Assembly (NCBI GenBank): GCA_025054695.1
Contig: JANWZI010000002.1
Coordinates: 44,175 to 108,174, forward strand
Length of the DNA: 64,000 bases
Origin: Myxococcota bacterium
GTDB lineage: Bacteria; Myxococcota_A; Polyangia; Polyangiales; JANWZI01
Reading direction: 5' to 3'
Shown: positions 44,999 to 57,327 of the stretch, in pieces
Numbering within the stretch: the stretch's first letter is position 1
How the letters are laid out: each line of letters opens with the position of its first letter
Notes under the pieces: model-generated
The model's input: only the letters and a program-made list of their open reading frames with translations
What the model was told of the DNA's origin: nothing
The model's database searches: none
Position numbers and translations under genes: made by a program

Positions 44999-45060
44999 CG
45001 AGTCCGAGACCGCGTCAGAGACCGAGACCGCGTCGGAGACCGGGGCCGAGTCCGATCCCC
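44999..45060 (+). repeat. GAGNCS hexamer array 16
   Basis: About 10 hexamers on the plus strand between two leftward genes (response regulator and FHA paralogue B); array direction is opposite to transcription. Confidence 0.85.
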
Positions 45061-45088
45061 GATCGAGCAATCTGGCCGGCGCCATCGG

Positions 45089-46540
45089 TCAGCGCGGCGC
45101 GTCGTCGTCGGGGTGGGCGCCCGTCGCGGCTGCGTCGTCCGCCTCCGCGTCGAGGTCCGCGCGCGCCATCCGCCACTTTCTGAGCTTCTCGACGAGGGTC
45201 GTCCTTCCGATGCGCAGCAGCGCGGCGGCGCGGTTGCGATTGCCGCCCGTCCGCTCGAGCGCCTGCTCGACGAGCGCACGCTCGAAACGCTCGACCTCCT
45301 CGCGCAAGTCGATGCCGTCGGGGGGCAGGGAGGGGCGGGCGAACGTCGGGCCGAGCGCGGTCGTCGGATTCGGCGAGCCGACGAGCCGCGGAGGAAGATC
45401 CTCGAGCCCGAGCACGCCCTCGGAACGGAGCACGACCATTCGCTCGACGAGGTTCTCGAGCTGACGCACGTTGCCCGGCCAGTCTGCGCGACACAGCGCG
45501 TCGAGGGCTTCGGGCGTGATGCCCTCGATCCGACGGTTGCGGCGGCGGTTGGCGCGAGCGATGAACCAGTGCACGAGCTCGGGAATGTCCTCGCGCCGTT
45601 CGCGCAGCGGGGGAAGCTCGACGGGGATCACGGCCAGCCGGTAGAGCAGATCCGCGCGGAAGACCCCGCTGCGGACCATGTCCTCGAGATCGCGGTTGGT
45701 GGCCGCGACCACCCGCACGTCGACCCGGTACGCCCTCGACTCGCCGACGGGCGTGACCTCGCGCTCCTGGAGCGCGCGCAGCAGCTTGGCCTGCAACGGC
45801 AGGGGAAGCTCCCCGATCTCGTCCAGGAAGAGCGTGCCCCCGTCGGCCGCACGGAACCGCCCCTCGGTCGCGGTGACCGCTCCGGTGAACGCGCCCCGCG
45901 CGTGACCGAACAGTTCGCTTTCGATGAGGTTCTCGGGAAGCGCGGCGCAGTGGACGGTCACGAAGGGGCCGTCCCGTCGCGACGACGCGCCGTGGATGGC
46001 GCGTGCGACGAGCTCTTTGCCCGTCCCGCTCTCTCCGGTGACGAGAACCGTGCAGTCGGTGTCGGCGACGCGCTGGAGAATGGAGAACACCCGGAGCAGG
46101 GCGGGGGAGTTGCCGCGGAGTCCGGGCGCGTGCTTCTCGCGCCACGTCGCGACCGACGAGCCGGAATCGGGCGGCAGCGAGGAGAGCGAAGCGGGGCGCA
46201 ACGCGCGCTCGAGCGCTTCCTCGAGGGCCGCGAAGGAAAAGGGCTTGAGCAAGAAGTCCGCGACGCGTCGCTGGATGGCGGCAATCGCCGTGTCGAGCGA
46301 ACCTTCTCCCGTCATGACGACGACCGGGATCACACGCGGCCGATCGGCGATTTCCAGTCCGCTGCCGTCGGGTAAGCGGACGTCGGCGAGCACGATCTCC
46401 ACGTCCTTCTCGCGCTCGAGCACGGTACGCGCCTCGGCAACGGTCGCCGCGCCGAACACCTGCCAGCCCCGTGACGCGAGGTAGCGTTCGATTCCACGTC
46501 GCAGCGCCGCTTCGTCGTCGACGACGAGGATCGCTGCCAC
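45089..46540 (-). CDS. NtrC-family sigma-54 response regulator
   Basis: 483 residues from the GTG at 46540; an ATG at 46597 would add 19. Receiver domain with the acidic pair in VVDDEAA, phospho-acceptor Asp53 (LADVRLPDG), Thr in VVVMTGEGS and Lys in LLKPF. AAA+ domain with Walker [15 protein letters not shown] and FLDEIGE, then a Fis-type helix-turn-helix ([18 protein letters not shown]). No histidine kinase is adjacent, so it is an orphan regulator by position. The open frame continues upstream to 47053 through array 17 as Glu-Ser/Glu-Pro dipeptides, which I do not take as protein. Confidence 0.93.
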   Translation of the reverse strand: MAAILVVDDEAALRRGIERYLASRGWQVFGAATVAEARTVLEREKDVEIVLADVRLPDGSGLEIADRPRVIPVVVMTGEGSLDTAIAAIQRRVADFLLKPFSFAALEEALERALRPASLSSLPPDSGSSVATWREKHAPGLRGNSPALLRVFSILQRVADTDCTVLVTGESGTGKELVARAIHGASSRRDGPFVTVHCAALPENLIESELFGHARGAFTGAVTATEGRFRAADGGTLFLDEIGELPLPLQAKLLRALQEREVTPVGESRAYRVDVRVVAATNRDLEDMVRSGVFRADLLYRLAVIPVELPPLRERREDIPELVHWFIARANRRRNRRIEGITPEALDALCRADWPGNVRQLENLVERMVVLRSEGVLGLEDLPPRLVGSPNPTTALGPTFARPSLPPDGIDLREEVERFERALVEQALERTGGNRNRAAALLRIGRTTLVEKLRKWRMARADLDAEADDAAATGAHPDDDAPR

Positions 46541-46632
46541 CGACGCCAGTGTACGAGAGCCCCTCGATGGGGACAATCGCGCGCGGGGGTGACCCATCGC
46601 GCCGGTGAGGCTGCCCGATGGCGGCACGGCTG

Positions 46633-46921
46633 CGGGCTCCGACTCGGCCTCGAGCTCTGGTTCGGATGCGCACTCGGGCTCGGCCTCCGACTCGGGCACG
46701 GATTCGGCCTCGGCCTCGGACTCGGGCTCGGCCTCGGCCTCGGTCGCGGTCTCGGACTCGGTCTCGGGCTCGTGCTCGGATTCGGACTCGGACTCGGTCT
46801 CGGACTCGGTCCCGGTCTTGGGCTCGGCCTCGGTTTCGGACTGGGCCTCGGGCACGGTCTCGGACTCGGTCGCGGTCTCGGTCTCGGACTTGGCCTCGGA
46901 CTCGGGCACACACTCGGGCTT
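46633..46921 (-). repeat. GAGNCS hexamer array 17
   Basis: About 48 hexamers reading on the minus strand, filling the 412-base divergent gap between the response regulator and the FAD-dependent reductase. Any promoter of either gene must lie in its margins. Confidence 0.92.
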
Positions 46922-46952
46922 GACCGGCGCGACGGCAGCATCCAATGGAGCG

Positions 46953-48203
46953 ATGGGTGCCGTGGCGCGCCCCGCCGGTTCAGGACGTGCTACGTGCGCG
47001 CGCGTGCGCGCCGCGCTGGCCGTGATCGGCGGAGGACCCGCGGGGTTGTCCACGGCGATCTTCGCCTGCGTCCTGCGGCCCGAGCTGCGCGAGCGGCTCC
47101 TGGTGATCGAGCGAGGCCGTTATCCGCGCGACAAGATCTGCGCGGGCGCCATCGGCGCGCGCGCCGATCGGCTGCTCGCGACGGTGGGCGTGCGGCTGGA
47201 CGTTCCCGCGGAACCGATCGAGGGCATGACGTTGCGTCTGGGCACGGGAACGGTCTGCCGCCGACCTGGCGGGCTCGGTCGCGTCGTGCGCCGTATCGAG
47301 TACGACACCGCGCTCGCCCGTGCGGCCGCGGATGTCGGGGCCATCGTGCGCGACGGGGTCACCGTTCACGCGGTCGAGCGTCGTTCGGACGGCGTGCATC
47401 TGCAGACCGACGCGGGTCCCGTCGTCGCCGACGCGATCGTGGGTGCGGATGGCGTCGGCAGCGTCGTGCGCCGGGCGCTGGGCCTCGGCCCGGGACGGCT
47501 CCGTGCCCAGGCCGTCGAGGTCGACACCGAGCCCGTCGAGTCCGACGGACCTCGTGACGAGATCGTCTTCGATCTGCGTGACGCGTCGTATGCCGGATAC
47601 GCGTGGGACTTCCCGACCCTCGTCGCGGGTCGCCCGCTCGTCAGCCGCGGTGTCTACGTGCTGCGGCGTCGCGATCCGTTGCGACCCGATCCCGATCCCG
47701 GAGTCGTGTTGCGCGAGCGGCTCCGCGGGCTCGGCCTCGACCCGACCCGGTACGCGCAACGACGGTTCGCCGAGCGCGGATTCGAGCCCGGCGCGCGAGT
47801 CTCAGCGCCTCGAGTCCTGCTGGTCGGGGAGGCAGCCGGCATCGACCCCGTCACCGGGGAAGGCATCGCCCAAGCCGTGCAGTACGGAGCCATCGCCGGC
47901 GCCTATCTCGCCGAGCGATGGGCGGAGCGCGACTTCGGGTTCGGCGACTGGGGGGACGTCCTTCGTGCGAGCCGCGTCGGTCTCGACCTTCGCCTGCGCG
48001 CTGCGCTGCTGCCCCTGGCCTACGGGCGCGCTCGCCCGTGCATCGAGGCCATGCTCGCGCGTGCGCCGGACCTGCTCGACGGACCGATGGCGTGGTTTGC
48101 GGGACGACGGGTTCCCCGCGGACCGATGCTGCGCGCCCTGTTCCGCGCGGCTCCGGCGGCCCTGCGTTCGGTGCTCGACGCGACGCCGCTTCGGCGCCCC
48201 TGA
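46953..48203 (+). CDS. FAD-dependent oxidoreductase, geranylgeranyl-reductase-like
   Basis: 416 residues from the ATG at 46953 (GGAG 6 bases upstream); a GTG at 47004 is also possible. FAD-binding Rossmann motif VIGGGPAGLSTAI, then RYPRDKICAGA, the family motif in which the Cys-Gly region contacts the flavin, and VGADGVGSVVRRALG. VLLVGEAAGIDPVTGEGIAQAVQYG is the second FAD motif. Related enzymes reduce isoprenoid double bonds or hydroxylate/halogenate aromatic rings; the RYPRDKICAG and AAGIDPVTGEGI motifs favour the geranylgeranyl reductase group. Substrate not determined. Confidence 0.85.
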   Translation: MGAVARPAGSGRATCARVRAALAVIGGGPAGLSTAIFACVLRPELRERLLVIERGRYPRDKICAGAIGARADRLLATVGVRLDVPAEPIEGMTLRLGTGTVCRRPGGLGRVVRRIEYDTALARAAADVGAIVRDGVTVHAVERRSDGVHLQTDAGPVVADAIVGADGVGSVVRRALGLGPGRLRAQAVEVDTEPVESDGPRDEIVFDLRDASYAGYAWDFPTLVAGRPLVSRGVYVLRRRDPLRPDPDPGVVLRERLRGLGLDPTRYAQRRFAERGFEPGARVSAPRVLLVGEAAGIDPVTGEGIAQAVQYGAIAGAYLAERWAERDFGFGDWGDVLRASRVGLDLRLRAALLPLAYGRARPCIEAMLARAPDLLDGPMAWFAGRRVPRGPMLRALFRAAPAALRSVLDATPLRRP

Positions 48204-48309
48204 AGCGACCGCTGCACCGCGGAGATGCACGAGCCGTGGCACGCGGTGGGCGCATCGCCTTCGACCACGACGCGTCGCGCAGGCCCGACGCGGGAACCTT
48301 TCGGCGCGC

Positions 48310-49923
48310 TCAGTCCATGAACGGATATCTCCAGTCGATCGGCGGCACGAACGTTTCCTTGATCGAACGGGGCGAGCACCAGCGCAGCAGATTCCACGGC
48401 GCGCCCGCCTTGTCGTTGGTTCCGCTGGCACGTGCACCGCCGAAGGGCTGCTGGCCGACGACGGCCCCCGTCGGTTTGTCGTTGACGTAGAAGTTGCCCG
48501 CCGATTGCCGCAGGCGCGCCGTCGCCTCGACGAGCGCGACACGGTCGCGCGCGAAGACGGCACCGGTCAGGGCATAGGGGGACGTGCGGTCGACGAGGTC
48601 GAGCACGTCGAGCCACGCGCCGTCCTCGTAGACCCACGCGGTGACGACGGGTCCGAAGATCTCTTCCTGCATGAGACGGTGGGCGGGGTCGTCCACCTCG
48701 ACGTACGTCGGCTCGACGAACCAGCCGTTCGAAGGATCACCGCGACCGCCGTACAGGACGCGCGCGGAGCCACGCGCGAGGGCGAGGTAACCCTCGACCT
48801 TGCGGTACGCCCGCTCGTCGACGAGCGCACCGAGGAAGACGCCGAAGTCGCGCACGTCGCCCACGCGGACCCGACCGAGCTCGGCGAGGAGCCGTTCGCG
48901 CACGTCCGCGGCGAGCGACCGCGGCAGATAGAGACGGCTGAGGGCGGAGCACTTCTGCCCCTGATACTCGTAGCCGCCCCGCACGATGGCGGTCACCAGG
49001 GCGGCCGGATCGGCGCTCGGATGCGCGACGAGGAATCCCTTGCCGCCCGTCTCGCCGACCAGTCGTGGGAAGCCGCGATAGCGATCGAGGCGCTCGGCGA
49101 CACCCCGCCAGAGCGCACGGAACGTTCCGGTGCTTCCGGTGAAGTGGATGCCGGCGAGGTGCGGTGAATCGAGCGCGGCGCCGGCCTGCTCGGGGCCCTC
49201 CCCGGGCAGCAGCGACAGGACGCCGCGCGGTAGGCCCGCCTCCGTCAGCAGTTGCCAGATCAGCCAGCAGCCCGGCAGGGTCGCGTGCGCCGGCTTCCAG
49301 AGCACGACGTTGCCCATGAGCAACGGCGCAAGTGCGAGGTTGGCCGCGATCGACAGGAAATTGAACGGACCGATCGCGAGCACGAAGCCTTCGAGCGGCC
49401 GCAGCTCGACGCGGTTCCACGCGCCGGGGACGGAGAGGGGCTGCTCGTCGGCGAGCCGCTCGGCGAAGTGCGCGTTGAATCGCAGAAAATCGACGAGCTC
49501 GCACGCGGCGTCGATTTCGGCCTGGTGGCAGGTCTTGCTCTGCGCGAGCATGCACGCGGCGTTGACGCGCATCCGCCACGGCCCCTCGAGCAGCTCCGCG
49601 GCGCGCAGGAAGATCGCGAGGCGGTCGTGTACGTCCATCGCCGCCCATGCCGGTGCGGCGCGCATCGCGGCCTCGATGGCGGCCGACACCTCGTCGCGCC
49701 GCGCCCGATGAACCGTCGCGACGCGCTCGCGGTGCGCATGCGGCATCACGACGTCGAAGCGGTCGTCGGTGCGGACCTCGCGCCCGCCGACCAGCACGGG
49801 GATTTCCAACGGCTCGCGCGAGGCTTCGGCCAGGGCGCGGACGAGGGCGTCCCGCTCCGGTGTTCCGGGGGCATAGGTCCGCACAGCCGAGTTGACGGGC
49901 GAGGGAACACGCGCTCCGTGCAT
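48310..49923 (-). CDS. pruA: 1-pyrroline-5-carboxylate dehydrogenase
   Basis: 537 residues. Aldehyde dehydrogenase fold of the P5CDH group: [34 protein letters not shown], Glu291 (VGETGGKG) and the catalytic Cys325 in [11 protein letters not shown], then [13 protein letters not shown] and [36 protein letters not shown] and [28 protein letters not shown] distinguish P5CDH from other aldehyde dehydrogenases. It oxidises glutamate semialdehyde to glutamate in proline breakdown. The proline dehydrogenase partner is not in the window. Confidence 0.95.
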   Translation of the reverse strand: MHGARVPSPVNSAVRTYAPGTPERDALVRALAEASREPLEIPVLVGGREVRTDDRFDVVMPHAHRERVATVHRARRDEVSAAIEAAMRAAPAWAAMDVHDRLAIFLRAAELLEGPWRMRVNAACMLAQSKTCHQAEIDAACELVDFLRFNAHFAERLADEQPLSVPGAWNRVELRPLEGFVLAIGPFNFLSIAANLALAPLLMGNVVLWKPAHATLPGCWLIWQLLTEAGLPRGVLSLLPGEGPEQAGAALDSPHLAGIHFTGSTGTFRALWRGVAERLDRYRGFPRLVGETGGKGFLVAHPSADPAALVTAIVRGGYEYQGQKCSALSRLYLPRSLAADVRERLLAELGRVRVGDVRDFGVFLGALVDERAYRKVEGYLALARGSARVLYGGRGDPSNGWFVEPTYVEVDDPAHRLMQEEIFGPVVTAWVYEDGAWLDVLDLVDRTSPYALTGAVFARDRVALVEATARLRQSAGNFYVNDKPTGAVVGQQPFGGARASGTNDKAGAPWNLLRWCSPRSIKETFVPPIDWRYPFMD

Positions 49924-49985
49924 GGCTTTCTCCGCGACGCGAGCCTACACCGCGCGGGCAGCGGTCGGAGACGAGGTGGTTTCTG

Positions 49986-50281
49986 GTCTCGGACTCGGGC
50001 TCAGCCTCGGGCTCGGGCTCGGGTTCGGGCTCGGGCTCGGACTCGGTCTCGGTCTCGGTCTCGGGTTTGGAGTCGGACTCGGACTCGGCCTCGGATTCGG
50101 ACTCGGTCTCGGACTCGAACTCGGACTCGGCCTCGGCCGCGGACTCGGACAAGGCCTCCGACTCGCGCTCGGGCTCGGTCTCCGACTCGGGCTCGGACTC
50201 GGCCTCGGGCTCGGACTCGGACTCGGACACGGCCTCCGATTCGGCCTTGGACCCGCTCTCGGCCCCGGGGCTCCGACTCGA
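49986..50281 (-). repeat. GAGNCS hexamer array 18
   Basis: About 49 hexamers reading on the minus strand, one of the longest arrays, upstream of pruA and ending 39 bases after the stop of the acylphosphatase gene. It fills the 396-base gap. Confidence 0.92.
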
Positions 50282-50319
50282 GGCGCGTGCGCCCCCTCCG
50301 GGCGACTCGTCCGCCTCGA

Positions 50320-50598
50320 TCAGGACACGATACGAAACTCGGAGAACTCGCCCGTGTAGCTGCGCCAGTGCGTCTCGACCTTGTCCACGCGTGCCGTGCT
50401 GGGACCGTGCTGCGCCCAGGCGAGGAACGCCTTGACGTCGTCCTCTTCGCCCTCGACGAGCGCCTCGACGCTGCCGTCCGGCCGATTCTTGATCCAGCCG
50501 GTCAGCCCGAGCTGACGCGCCTCGCGCTGGGCGGAGGCGCGGAAATAGACGCCCTGGACGCGGCCGCGCACGACGATGTGCAGTCGCTTTTGCGCCAT
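50320..50598 (-). CDS. acyP: Acylphosphatase
   Basis: 92 residues from the ATG at 50598. Small alpha/beta enzyme that hydrolyses acyl phosphates. The signature [13 protein letters not shown] holds the catalytic Arg, [17 protein letters not shown] the catalytic Asn, and [19 protein letters not shown] the C-terminal part. It lies between two long arrays, so both flanks are repeat DNA. Confidence 0.95.
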   Translation of the reverse strand: MAQKRLHIVVRGRVQGVYFRASAQREARQLGLTGWIKNRPDGSVEALVEGEEDDVKAFLAWAQHGPSTARVDKVETHWRSYTGEFSEFRIVS

Positions 50599-50681
50599 GA
50601 CACCGGGGCTCGCGTAGACCGACGCGGGACGCCTCGCAAGAGGCGAGACGCGCGTTCGCGGCTGGCCTGTTCTCCCCGCCG

Positions 50682-51118
50682 CTAGCGGGAAGCCGGCCTT
50701 GGAACCCACTTCGTCCACCGGTCTCGTCTCGGTCTCGGTCTCGGGCTCGGGTTCGGACAGGGGCTTGGAGTCGGACTCGGACTCGGTCTCGGACTCGGGC
50801 TCGGGCTCGGTCTCGGGCTCGGACTCGGTCTCGGGTTCGGACTCGGGCTCGGTCTCGGACTCGCGCTCGGACGCGGTTCCCCGCGATGGGAATCGACACG
50901 ACGGGCACGCTGAAGCTGCGCGTCGACCCGTTGCCAGTCGCGTTCCGCGTCGGCCGCGAGCGCGAAGGTGGATGCGTCGATGGGGGACCCAGCCGACGAC
51001 CGTCCCGCCGTATTCGCTCGAGCGGCGACGTCGGGGCGCGCTCCTGCTCGAGCGGCTCGGCCCGGGGCCCGCGGATCGCGCGACGGATGTCCTCCCACGT
51101 CGGCTCTCGGGACGTCAC
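50682..51118 (-). pseudogene. Possible small gene running into array 19, frame uncertain
   Basis: An ATG at 51118, 25 bases after the stop of the quinone oxidoreductase gene, opens a frame beginning MTSREPTWEDIRRAIRG with high GC at third positions. This frame never meets a stop before the array. In a second frame, the region after the G5 run at 50981-50985 reads PIDASTFALAADAERDWQRV and ends in a TGA at 50682. A single-base indel in the G run would join the two into one protein of about 145 residues with an array-coded tail. It may be a real frameshifted gene, a sequencing error or chance; no family recognised. Confidence 0.3.
50721..50876 (-). repeat. GAGNCS hexamer array 19
   Basis: About 26 hexamers reading on the minus strand, between acyP and the possible small gene; it overlaps the 3' part of that frame. 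Confidence 0.9.
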
Positions 51119-51142
51119 GCGACGGCTGGAGCGCGCGCTGGC

Positions 51143-52162
51143 TCAGGGCACGAGGACGATCTTGCCGACGTTGCGGCCGTGCTCCAGCTCGGCGAACGCC
51201 TCGCGCGCGCGCTCGAAGGGATGGATGGAGCCGACGTACGGCCGCACGGCGCCCGCGCGCCACGCGTCGAGCACGGCGTGAAGGTGCGAGGCCAGCATTG
51301 CGCGCTCGGTCCACAGGTGGCCGATGTGCACACCGGCGATCGCGCGGTTCTCCTCGAGCAGTTTGCGCACCGAGTAACGCGGGACGCGCCACAGCGTGCG
51401 CGCGACGCGCAGCAGGCTGCGCCGACCGGGGCGCGCCGCGTTCGCCAGTCCGAACGCGACCAGCATGCCCGACGGTCGCAGCAGCGAATAGCCCTTGCGC
51501 CAGTCGTCGCCACCCAGCGGGTCGAACACGAAATCGACGCCGCGGCCGTCGGTCAGCTTGCGGACGGCTTCGACGTAGTCTTCGCGGTGATAATCGATGA
51601 CGTGGGTGGCGCCCTGGGCGAGCACGTGCGCGTGCTTGGAGGCGCTCGCGGTGCCGAGGACCGTCACGTCGGGAACGGTTCGCGCGAGTTGCAGCATGGC
51701 CGTTCCCACGCCGCCCGCGGCCATGTGCACGAGCAACGTGTCACCGGGCCGGATGCGCGCGACGCGGAACAGGGCGTGGTAGGCAGTGAGATAGGCGACG
51801 GGAAGGGCGGCGGCCTGCTCGAACGGCATCGCCTCGTCGATCGGGATGGCCTGCTCGTCCGGTACGCACACGGCCTCCGCGTGCGCGCCGTGAGGCACGA
51901 GGAAGAGGACCCGCTGCCCGAGCCGCCCCGGGTCGACGCCCTCGCCGACGGCGTCGACGACGCCCGCGCCTTCGTAGCCCACGACGCACGGAGGCTTCGG
52001 GGCGTCGGGATAGATGCCCTGGCGCGCGCTCACCTCCGAGAAGTTGAGGCCCACGGCGCGCGTGCGGACGCGGACCTGGCCGGGACCCGGCTGCGGGTCG
52101 GGGCCGTCGCGCACTTCGAGTACTTCGGGGCCGCCGTGACGCGTGATCCAGATGGCGCGCAT
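51143..52162 (-). CDS. Zinc-independent MDR family quinone oxidoreductase
   Basis: 339 residues. Medium-chain dehydrogenase/reductase without the catalytic zinc ligands: GLNFSEVSARQGIYPDAPKPPCVVGYEGAGVVDAVGEG at the N-terminal substrate domain, and the NADPH motif AAGGVGTAMLQLA. Closest pattern is the VAT-1/quinone oxidoreductase group, which reduces quinones or other enones with NADPH. Substrate unknown. It starts 15 bases after the transketolase stop, in the same operon. Confidence 0.88.
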   Translation of the reverse strand: MRAIWITRHGGPEVLEVRDGPDPQPGPGQVRVRTRAVGLNFSEVSARQGIYPDAPKPPCVVGYEGAGVVDAVGEGVDPGRLGQRVLFLVPHGAHAEAVCVPDEQAIPIDEAMPFEQAAALPVAYLTAYHALFRVARIRPGDTLLVHMAAGGVGTAMLQLARTVPDVTVLGTASASKHAHVLAQGATHVIDYHREDYVEAVRKLTDGRGVDFVFDPLGGDDWRKGYSLLRPSGMLVAFGLANAARPGRRSLLRVARTLWRVPRYSVRKLLEENRAIAGVHIGHLWTERAMLASHLHAVLDAWRAGAVRPYVGSIHPFERAREAFAELEHGRNVGKIVLVP

Positions 52163-52177
52163 GCGTCGCGAGTGCCT

Positions 52178-54226
<2,049 letters not shown>

Positions 54227-54295
54227 CGCCAGGCGCCTCCACGCTGCGGGTGAACGCGTCGGCTGCTTTTCATCCCAACGTCGAAGTTCGCGCGT

Positions 54296-54476
54296 CCTCG
54301 GATTCGAGCTCGGGCTCGGACTCGGACTCTGGCTCGGTCTTGGACTCGGTCTCGGACTCGGACTCGGACTCCGACTCCGCCTCGGACTCTGACTCGGGCT
54401 CGGACTCAGGCTCGGACTCGGACTCGGTCCCGGACTCCGTCCCGGCGTCCGACTCGTGCTCGAGCTCCGCTTCGGA
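54296..54476 (-). repeat. GAGNCS hexamer array 20
   Basis: About 30 hexamers reading on the minus strand in the 370-base divergent gap between transketolase and the CAP-domain gene. Confidence 0.92.
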
Positions 54477-54596
54477 CGACGACGCGGCTTGGGCGGGCCG
54501 ACGCGGTTCGACCGAACCGCGCAGCAAAGACCCCTCGACCCGCGCGGTGGCTCACGGATATCCTGCGTGCGGATGGTCGGATGGTCGTGGCTTGGG

Positions 54597-55442
54597 ATGC
54601 GGAGGGCGATGCGCTGCGCAGCACTATCGTCGTGGACGCTGCTGACGATCGGCTGTGCGCCGCTCGACGAAGGGGTCGGCGCGTCGCGCGAGCCGCTGCG
54701 CGATCTGGATGCGGTCGAGCGCGAGTTTCTTCGCCTGCTCAACGAATATCGCGTGGCCAACGGCGTCGAGCCGGTACGCGACGATCGGGCCCTCAACGAC
54801 GGAGCGCGGGTGTACAGCGAGCGGATGGGTCGCGAGGACTTCTTCGACCACGTCGCGCCCGACGGAAGCACCTTCACGGAGCGGATGTGCGAGGCGGGTT
54901 ACGAGCCGGCCTGTGGGCCACGCACCGCCGTCGGTGAGAACATCGCCGCGGGGCAGTGGACGGCGCGCGAGGTGTTCGAGGCCTGGCGCCGCAGCCCGGG
55001 CCACGACCGCAACATGCGCGCACGCGAGTTCCGGGTCGTGGGCATCGGTCGGGCGGTGGTGTCCGGAAGCCGCTTCGAGGTGTACTGGACGAGCACGTTC
55101 GCGGGCACCGTCGTCGCGACCACCAATCCGCTCGACGCAGGCGCCGCGGCGCCGGACGCGGGTCGCGAGCCCCCCGCGGATGGTGGCCGGCCGCCTTCGG
55201 GTCGCGATGCCAGTGGTCCGGACGCCGCAGACGACGAGCCCGACACGTCCGTTCCCACACCCGGCGAGGACGCGGGCCGCGAGCGGTCGGGGCGCGGGCG
55301 GCGAGGAGGCTGTTACTGCGCGTCGCCGGGCCTCGCTCGATGGATGGGAGCGTCGGGGAGCATCACGCCGGTGCTCGGGGCTGCGCTCACGGCATTGGTG
55401 GTGCGCAGGGTGCGACGGGCGTCGTCTCGAGGTTCCTCGTAG
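54597..55442 (+). CDS. CAP/SCP-domain surface protein with MYXO-CTERM-like tail
   Basis: 281 residues from the ATG at 54597 (ATG 54609 is an alternative with GGAGGG close upstream). Signal segment ends in a lipobox-like TIGC. The CAP domain (about 35-170) contains [20 protein letters not shown], a [10 protein letters not shown] motif with the conserved His, GENIAAGQW and [11 protein letters not shown], the standard bacterial CAP pattern. After a Pro/Asp linker the protein ends with GGCYCAS, a hydrophobic helix ([14 protein letters not shown]) and a basic tail, a MYXO-CTERM-like sorting signal. Having both a lipobox and a C-terminal signal is odd; one of them may not be used. Confidence 0.82.
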   Translation: MRRAMRCAALSSWTLLTIGCAPLDEGVGASREPLRDLDAVEREFLRLLNEYRVANGVEPVRDDRALNDGARVYSERMGREDFFDHVAPDGSTFTERMCEAGYEPACGPRTAVGENIAAGQWTAREVFEAWRRSPGHDRNMRAREFRVVGIGRAVVSGSRFEVYWTSTFAGTVVATTNPLDAGAAAPDAGREPPADGGRPPSGRDASGPDAADDEPDTSVPTPGEDAGRERSGRGRRGGCYCASPGLARWMGASGSITPVLGAALTALVVRRVRRASSRGSS

Positions 55443-55510
55443 TGGGAAACGGGCGACGGGAAGCTCAGTAAGGGCGTGCCGCGGGACGGCGCGCGACCAC
55501 GCGACTGAAC

Positions 55511-55629
55511 GGAGTCCGGGTCCACGCACGAGTCCGAGCCCGAGTCGAAGCCCGAGGCCGAGTCCAGAGTCCGAGACCGAGACCGAGACCGGGTCGGAGT
55601 CCGAGACCGAATCGGAGTCCGCGTCTGAG
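55511..55629 (+). repeat. GAGNCS hexamer array 21
   Basis: About 18 hexamers on the plus strand in the convergent gap between the CAP-domain gene and the glycosyltransferase gene. Confidence 0.9.
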
Positions 55630-55663
55630 CGTGTGCGGTCGAGCCGATCGAGGCCGGCGGCCC

Positions 55664-57106
55664 TCAGCGGGTCTGGTAGATGCTGAGGGCGCCTACGTAT
55701 GCGAAGCCCACGCAGAACAGCGCGAGGAAGGGCACCGTGAGCCAGTTGCCCGTGGCGACCGCGACGACGAGGGTCACGGCGAAGTACGCGGCGAGAAGGA
55801 GTTCGATCGCGCTGTGACGCATCCGTCCGGCGCGGTACTTCTTCTGCGTCCACCGATCGGTGCGGTCGGTCACCCCGTGCTTGGGCGTGCGGACGAACTC
55901 GAGGTCACGGCCGAAGAGCCCCTCGATGACGGCACGCGCGTTATTGACCGACAAGCCGATGCCGAGCGCCATGAGCATGGGTAATCGGCGCAACGCTTCG
56001 CCGAGCCGGCCGTACAGGGCTCGGTGGCTCGTCACGTAGAAGGCGACGATGGAGCCAGCCGTTCCGAGAAACAGTGGCACGTCCGCCAGCAACAGCGCGG
56101 GGTGCTCGATGCGCTCTCGGACGAACAGGTTGGGCAGCTGCAACAGCGCGAGAGCGATCACGAACACGTACGCGAAGTTGTTCGTGAGGTGGAAGAGGGC
56201 CTCGAGCTTGACCTTCGAGGGGATGTCCGCGCGCAGCACGAGGGGCAGCAGCTTGCGCGCCGTCTGCGCGCTGCCCTTGGCCCATCGGAACTGTTGCGTC
56301 TTGAACGCATTCATCTCGCACGGAATCTCGGCGGGCGCGACCGCGTCCGGCACGTAGACGAACTTCCAGCCGCGGAGCTGGGCGCGGAAGGACAGATCCA
56401 TGTCCTCGGTGACCGTGTCGTGCTGCCAGCCACCCGCGTCGACGATCGCCGCCTTGCGCCAGATCCCGGCGGTTCCGTTGAAGTTGAAGAAGCGCCCCGA
56501 GCGATGGCGCGCGATGTGCTCGACGACGAAATGGCCGTCGAGCATCATCGATTGCACGCGCGTCAGTGTCGAGTAGTCCCGGTTCAGGTGGCCCCAGCGC
56601 GCCTGGACCATGCCGACCTGCGGGTCGGTGAAATGGTGGATGAGGCGCTGCAGCAGGTCGGGCGTCGGAACGAAATCGGCGTCGAAGACGAGCAGGAACT
56701 CGCCACGTGCCCGCTTCAGGCCGTTCTCGAGCGCGCCGGCCTTGTACCCCGTCCGATCCGCGCGATGGATGTACACCGCGTCGAAGCCCCGGGCACGCAG
56801 TTCCTCGACCTTACGTCGGGCGATCTCTTGCGTCTCGTCGGTCGAGTCGTCGAGCACCTGGATTTCCAGCCGGTCTCGCGGATAGTCGAGGCGCGCGACG
56901 CTCTCGATGAGCCGTTCGGCAACGTACTTTTCGTTGAACATCGGCAGTTGCACCGTGACGACCGGAAGCTCTTCGAATCGAGCCGGCGGCGTGTGCGCTC
57001 GGTGCCGATGGCGCCAGTACAGGTAGACGAGCTGCGCTCGGTGCAGGCCGTAGGCGGCCAGCACGCCGATGACGACGAGGTAGACGACCAGGAAGGCGAC
57101 GTCCAT
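55664..57106 (-). CDS. Membrane-bound family 2 glycosyltransferase (cellulose/mannan synthase-like)
   Basis: 480 residues from the ATG at 57106 (GGAGG 8 bases upstream). One N-terminal helix, then the GT-A domain with VTVQLPMFNE, LDDSTDET, FDADFVP, TEDMDLSFR and the QQFRW motif, followed by four or five C-terminal helices. All D, DxD, TED and Q(Q/R)xRW motifs of processive synthases are present. It probably polymerises or transfers sugar from a nucleotide sugar across the inner membrane; glucan or mannan product cannot be chosen. tRNA-Leu lies 87 bases upstream on the same strand. Confidence 0.9.
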   Translation of the reverse strand: MDVAFLVVYLVVIGVLAAYGLHRAQLVYLYWRHRHRAHTPPARFEELPVVTVQLPMFNEKYVAERLIESVARLDYPRDRLEIQVLDDSTDETQEIARRKVEELRARGFDAVYIHRADRTGYKAGALENGLKRARGEFLLVFDADFVPTPDLLQRLIHHFTDPQVGMVQARWGHLNRDYSTLTRVQSMMLDGHFVVEHIARHRSGRFFNFNGTAGIWRKAAIVDAGGWQHDTVTEDMDLSFRAQLRGWKFVYVPDAVAPAEIPCEMNAFKTQQFRWAKGSAQTARKLLPLVLRADIPSKVKLEALFHLTNNFAYVFVIALALLQLPNLFVRERIEHPALLLADVPLFLGTAGSIVAFYVTSHRALYGRLGEALRRLPMLMALGIGLSVNNARAVIEGLFGRDLEFVRTPKHGVTDRTDRWTQKKYRAGRMRHSAIELLLAAYFAVTLVVAVATGNWLTVPFLALFCVGFAYVGALSIYQTR

Positions 57107-57192
57107 GCCCGTGGCCTCCGACGCCGCCGGAGGTAGCACGGCAAACGTCAACGAATCGTAATTTCTTGTAGGGCTTCGTCGTGGCGGCGCGT

Positions 57193-57279
57193 TGGTGCGA
57201 GGAGAGAGACTCGAACTCTCACGCCCTTGCGGGCACCGGATCCTAAGTCCGGCGCGTCTGCCGGTTCCGCCATCCTCGC
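57193..57279 (-). tRNA. tRNA-Leu (anticodon UAG)
   Basis: 87 nt on the minus strand with encoded CCA. Acceptor GCGAGGA/TCCTCGC; anticodon loop CT-TAG-GA in a CCGGA/TCCGG stem; long variable arm (TGCCCGCAAGGGCG) typical of leucine tRNAs; T arm with GTTCGAGTC. Its gap is the only one above 200 bp without a hexamer array. Confidence 0.95.
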
Positions 57280-57327
57280 CCGGGCGTCTCGCATGGCGGC
57301 GGGCACACGGGGTGTCAAGCTGGCCGC

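Noticed and set aside
46541..47053. N-terminal extension of the response regulator rich in Glu-Ser/Glu-Pro
   Set aside because: It is array 17 read in the GAG-NCC frame; receiver domains start right at VAAILVVDD.
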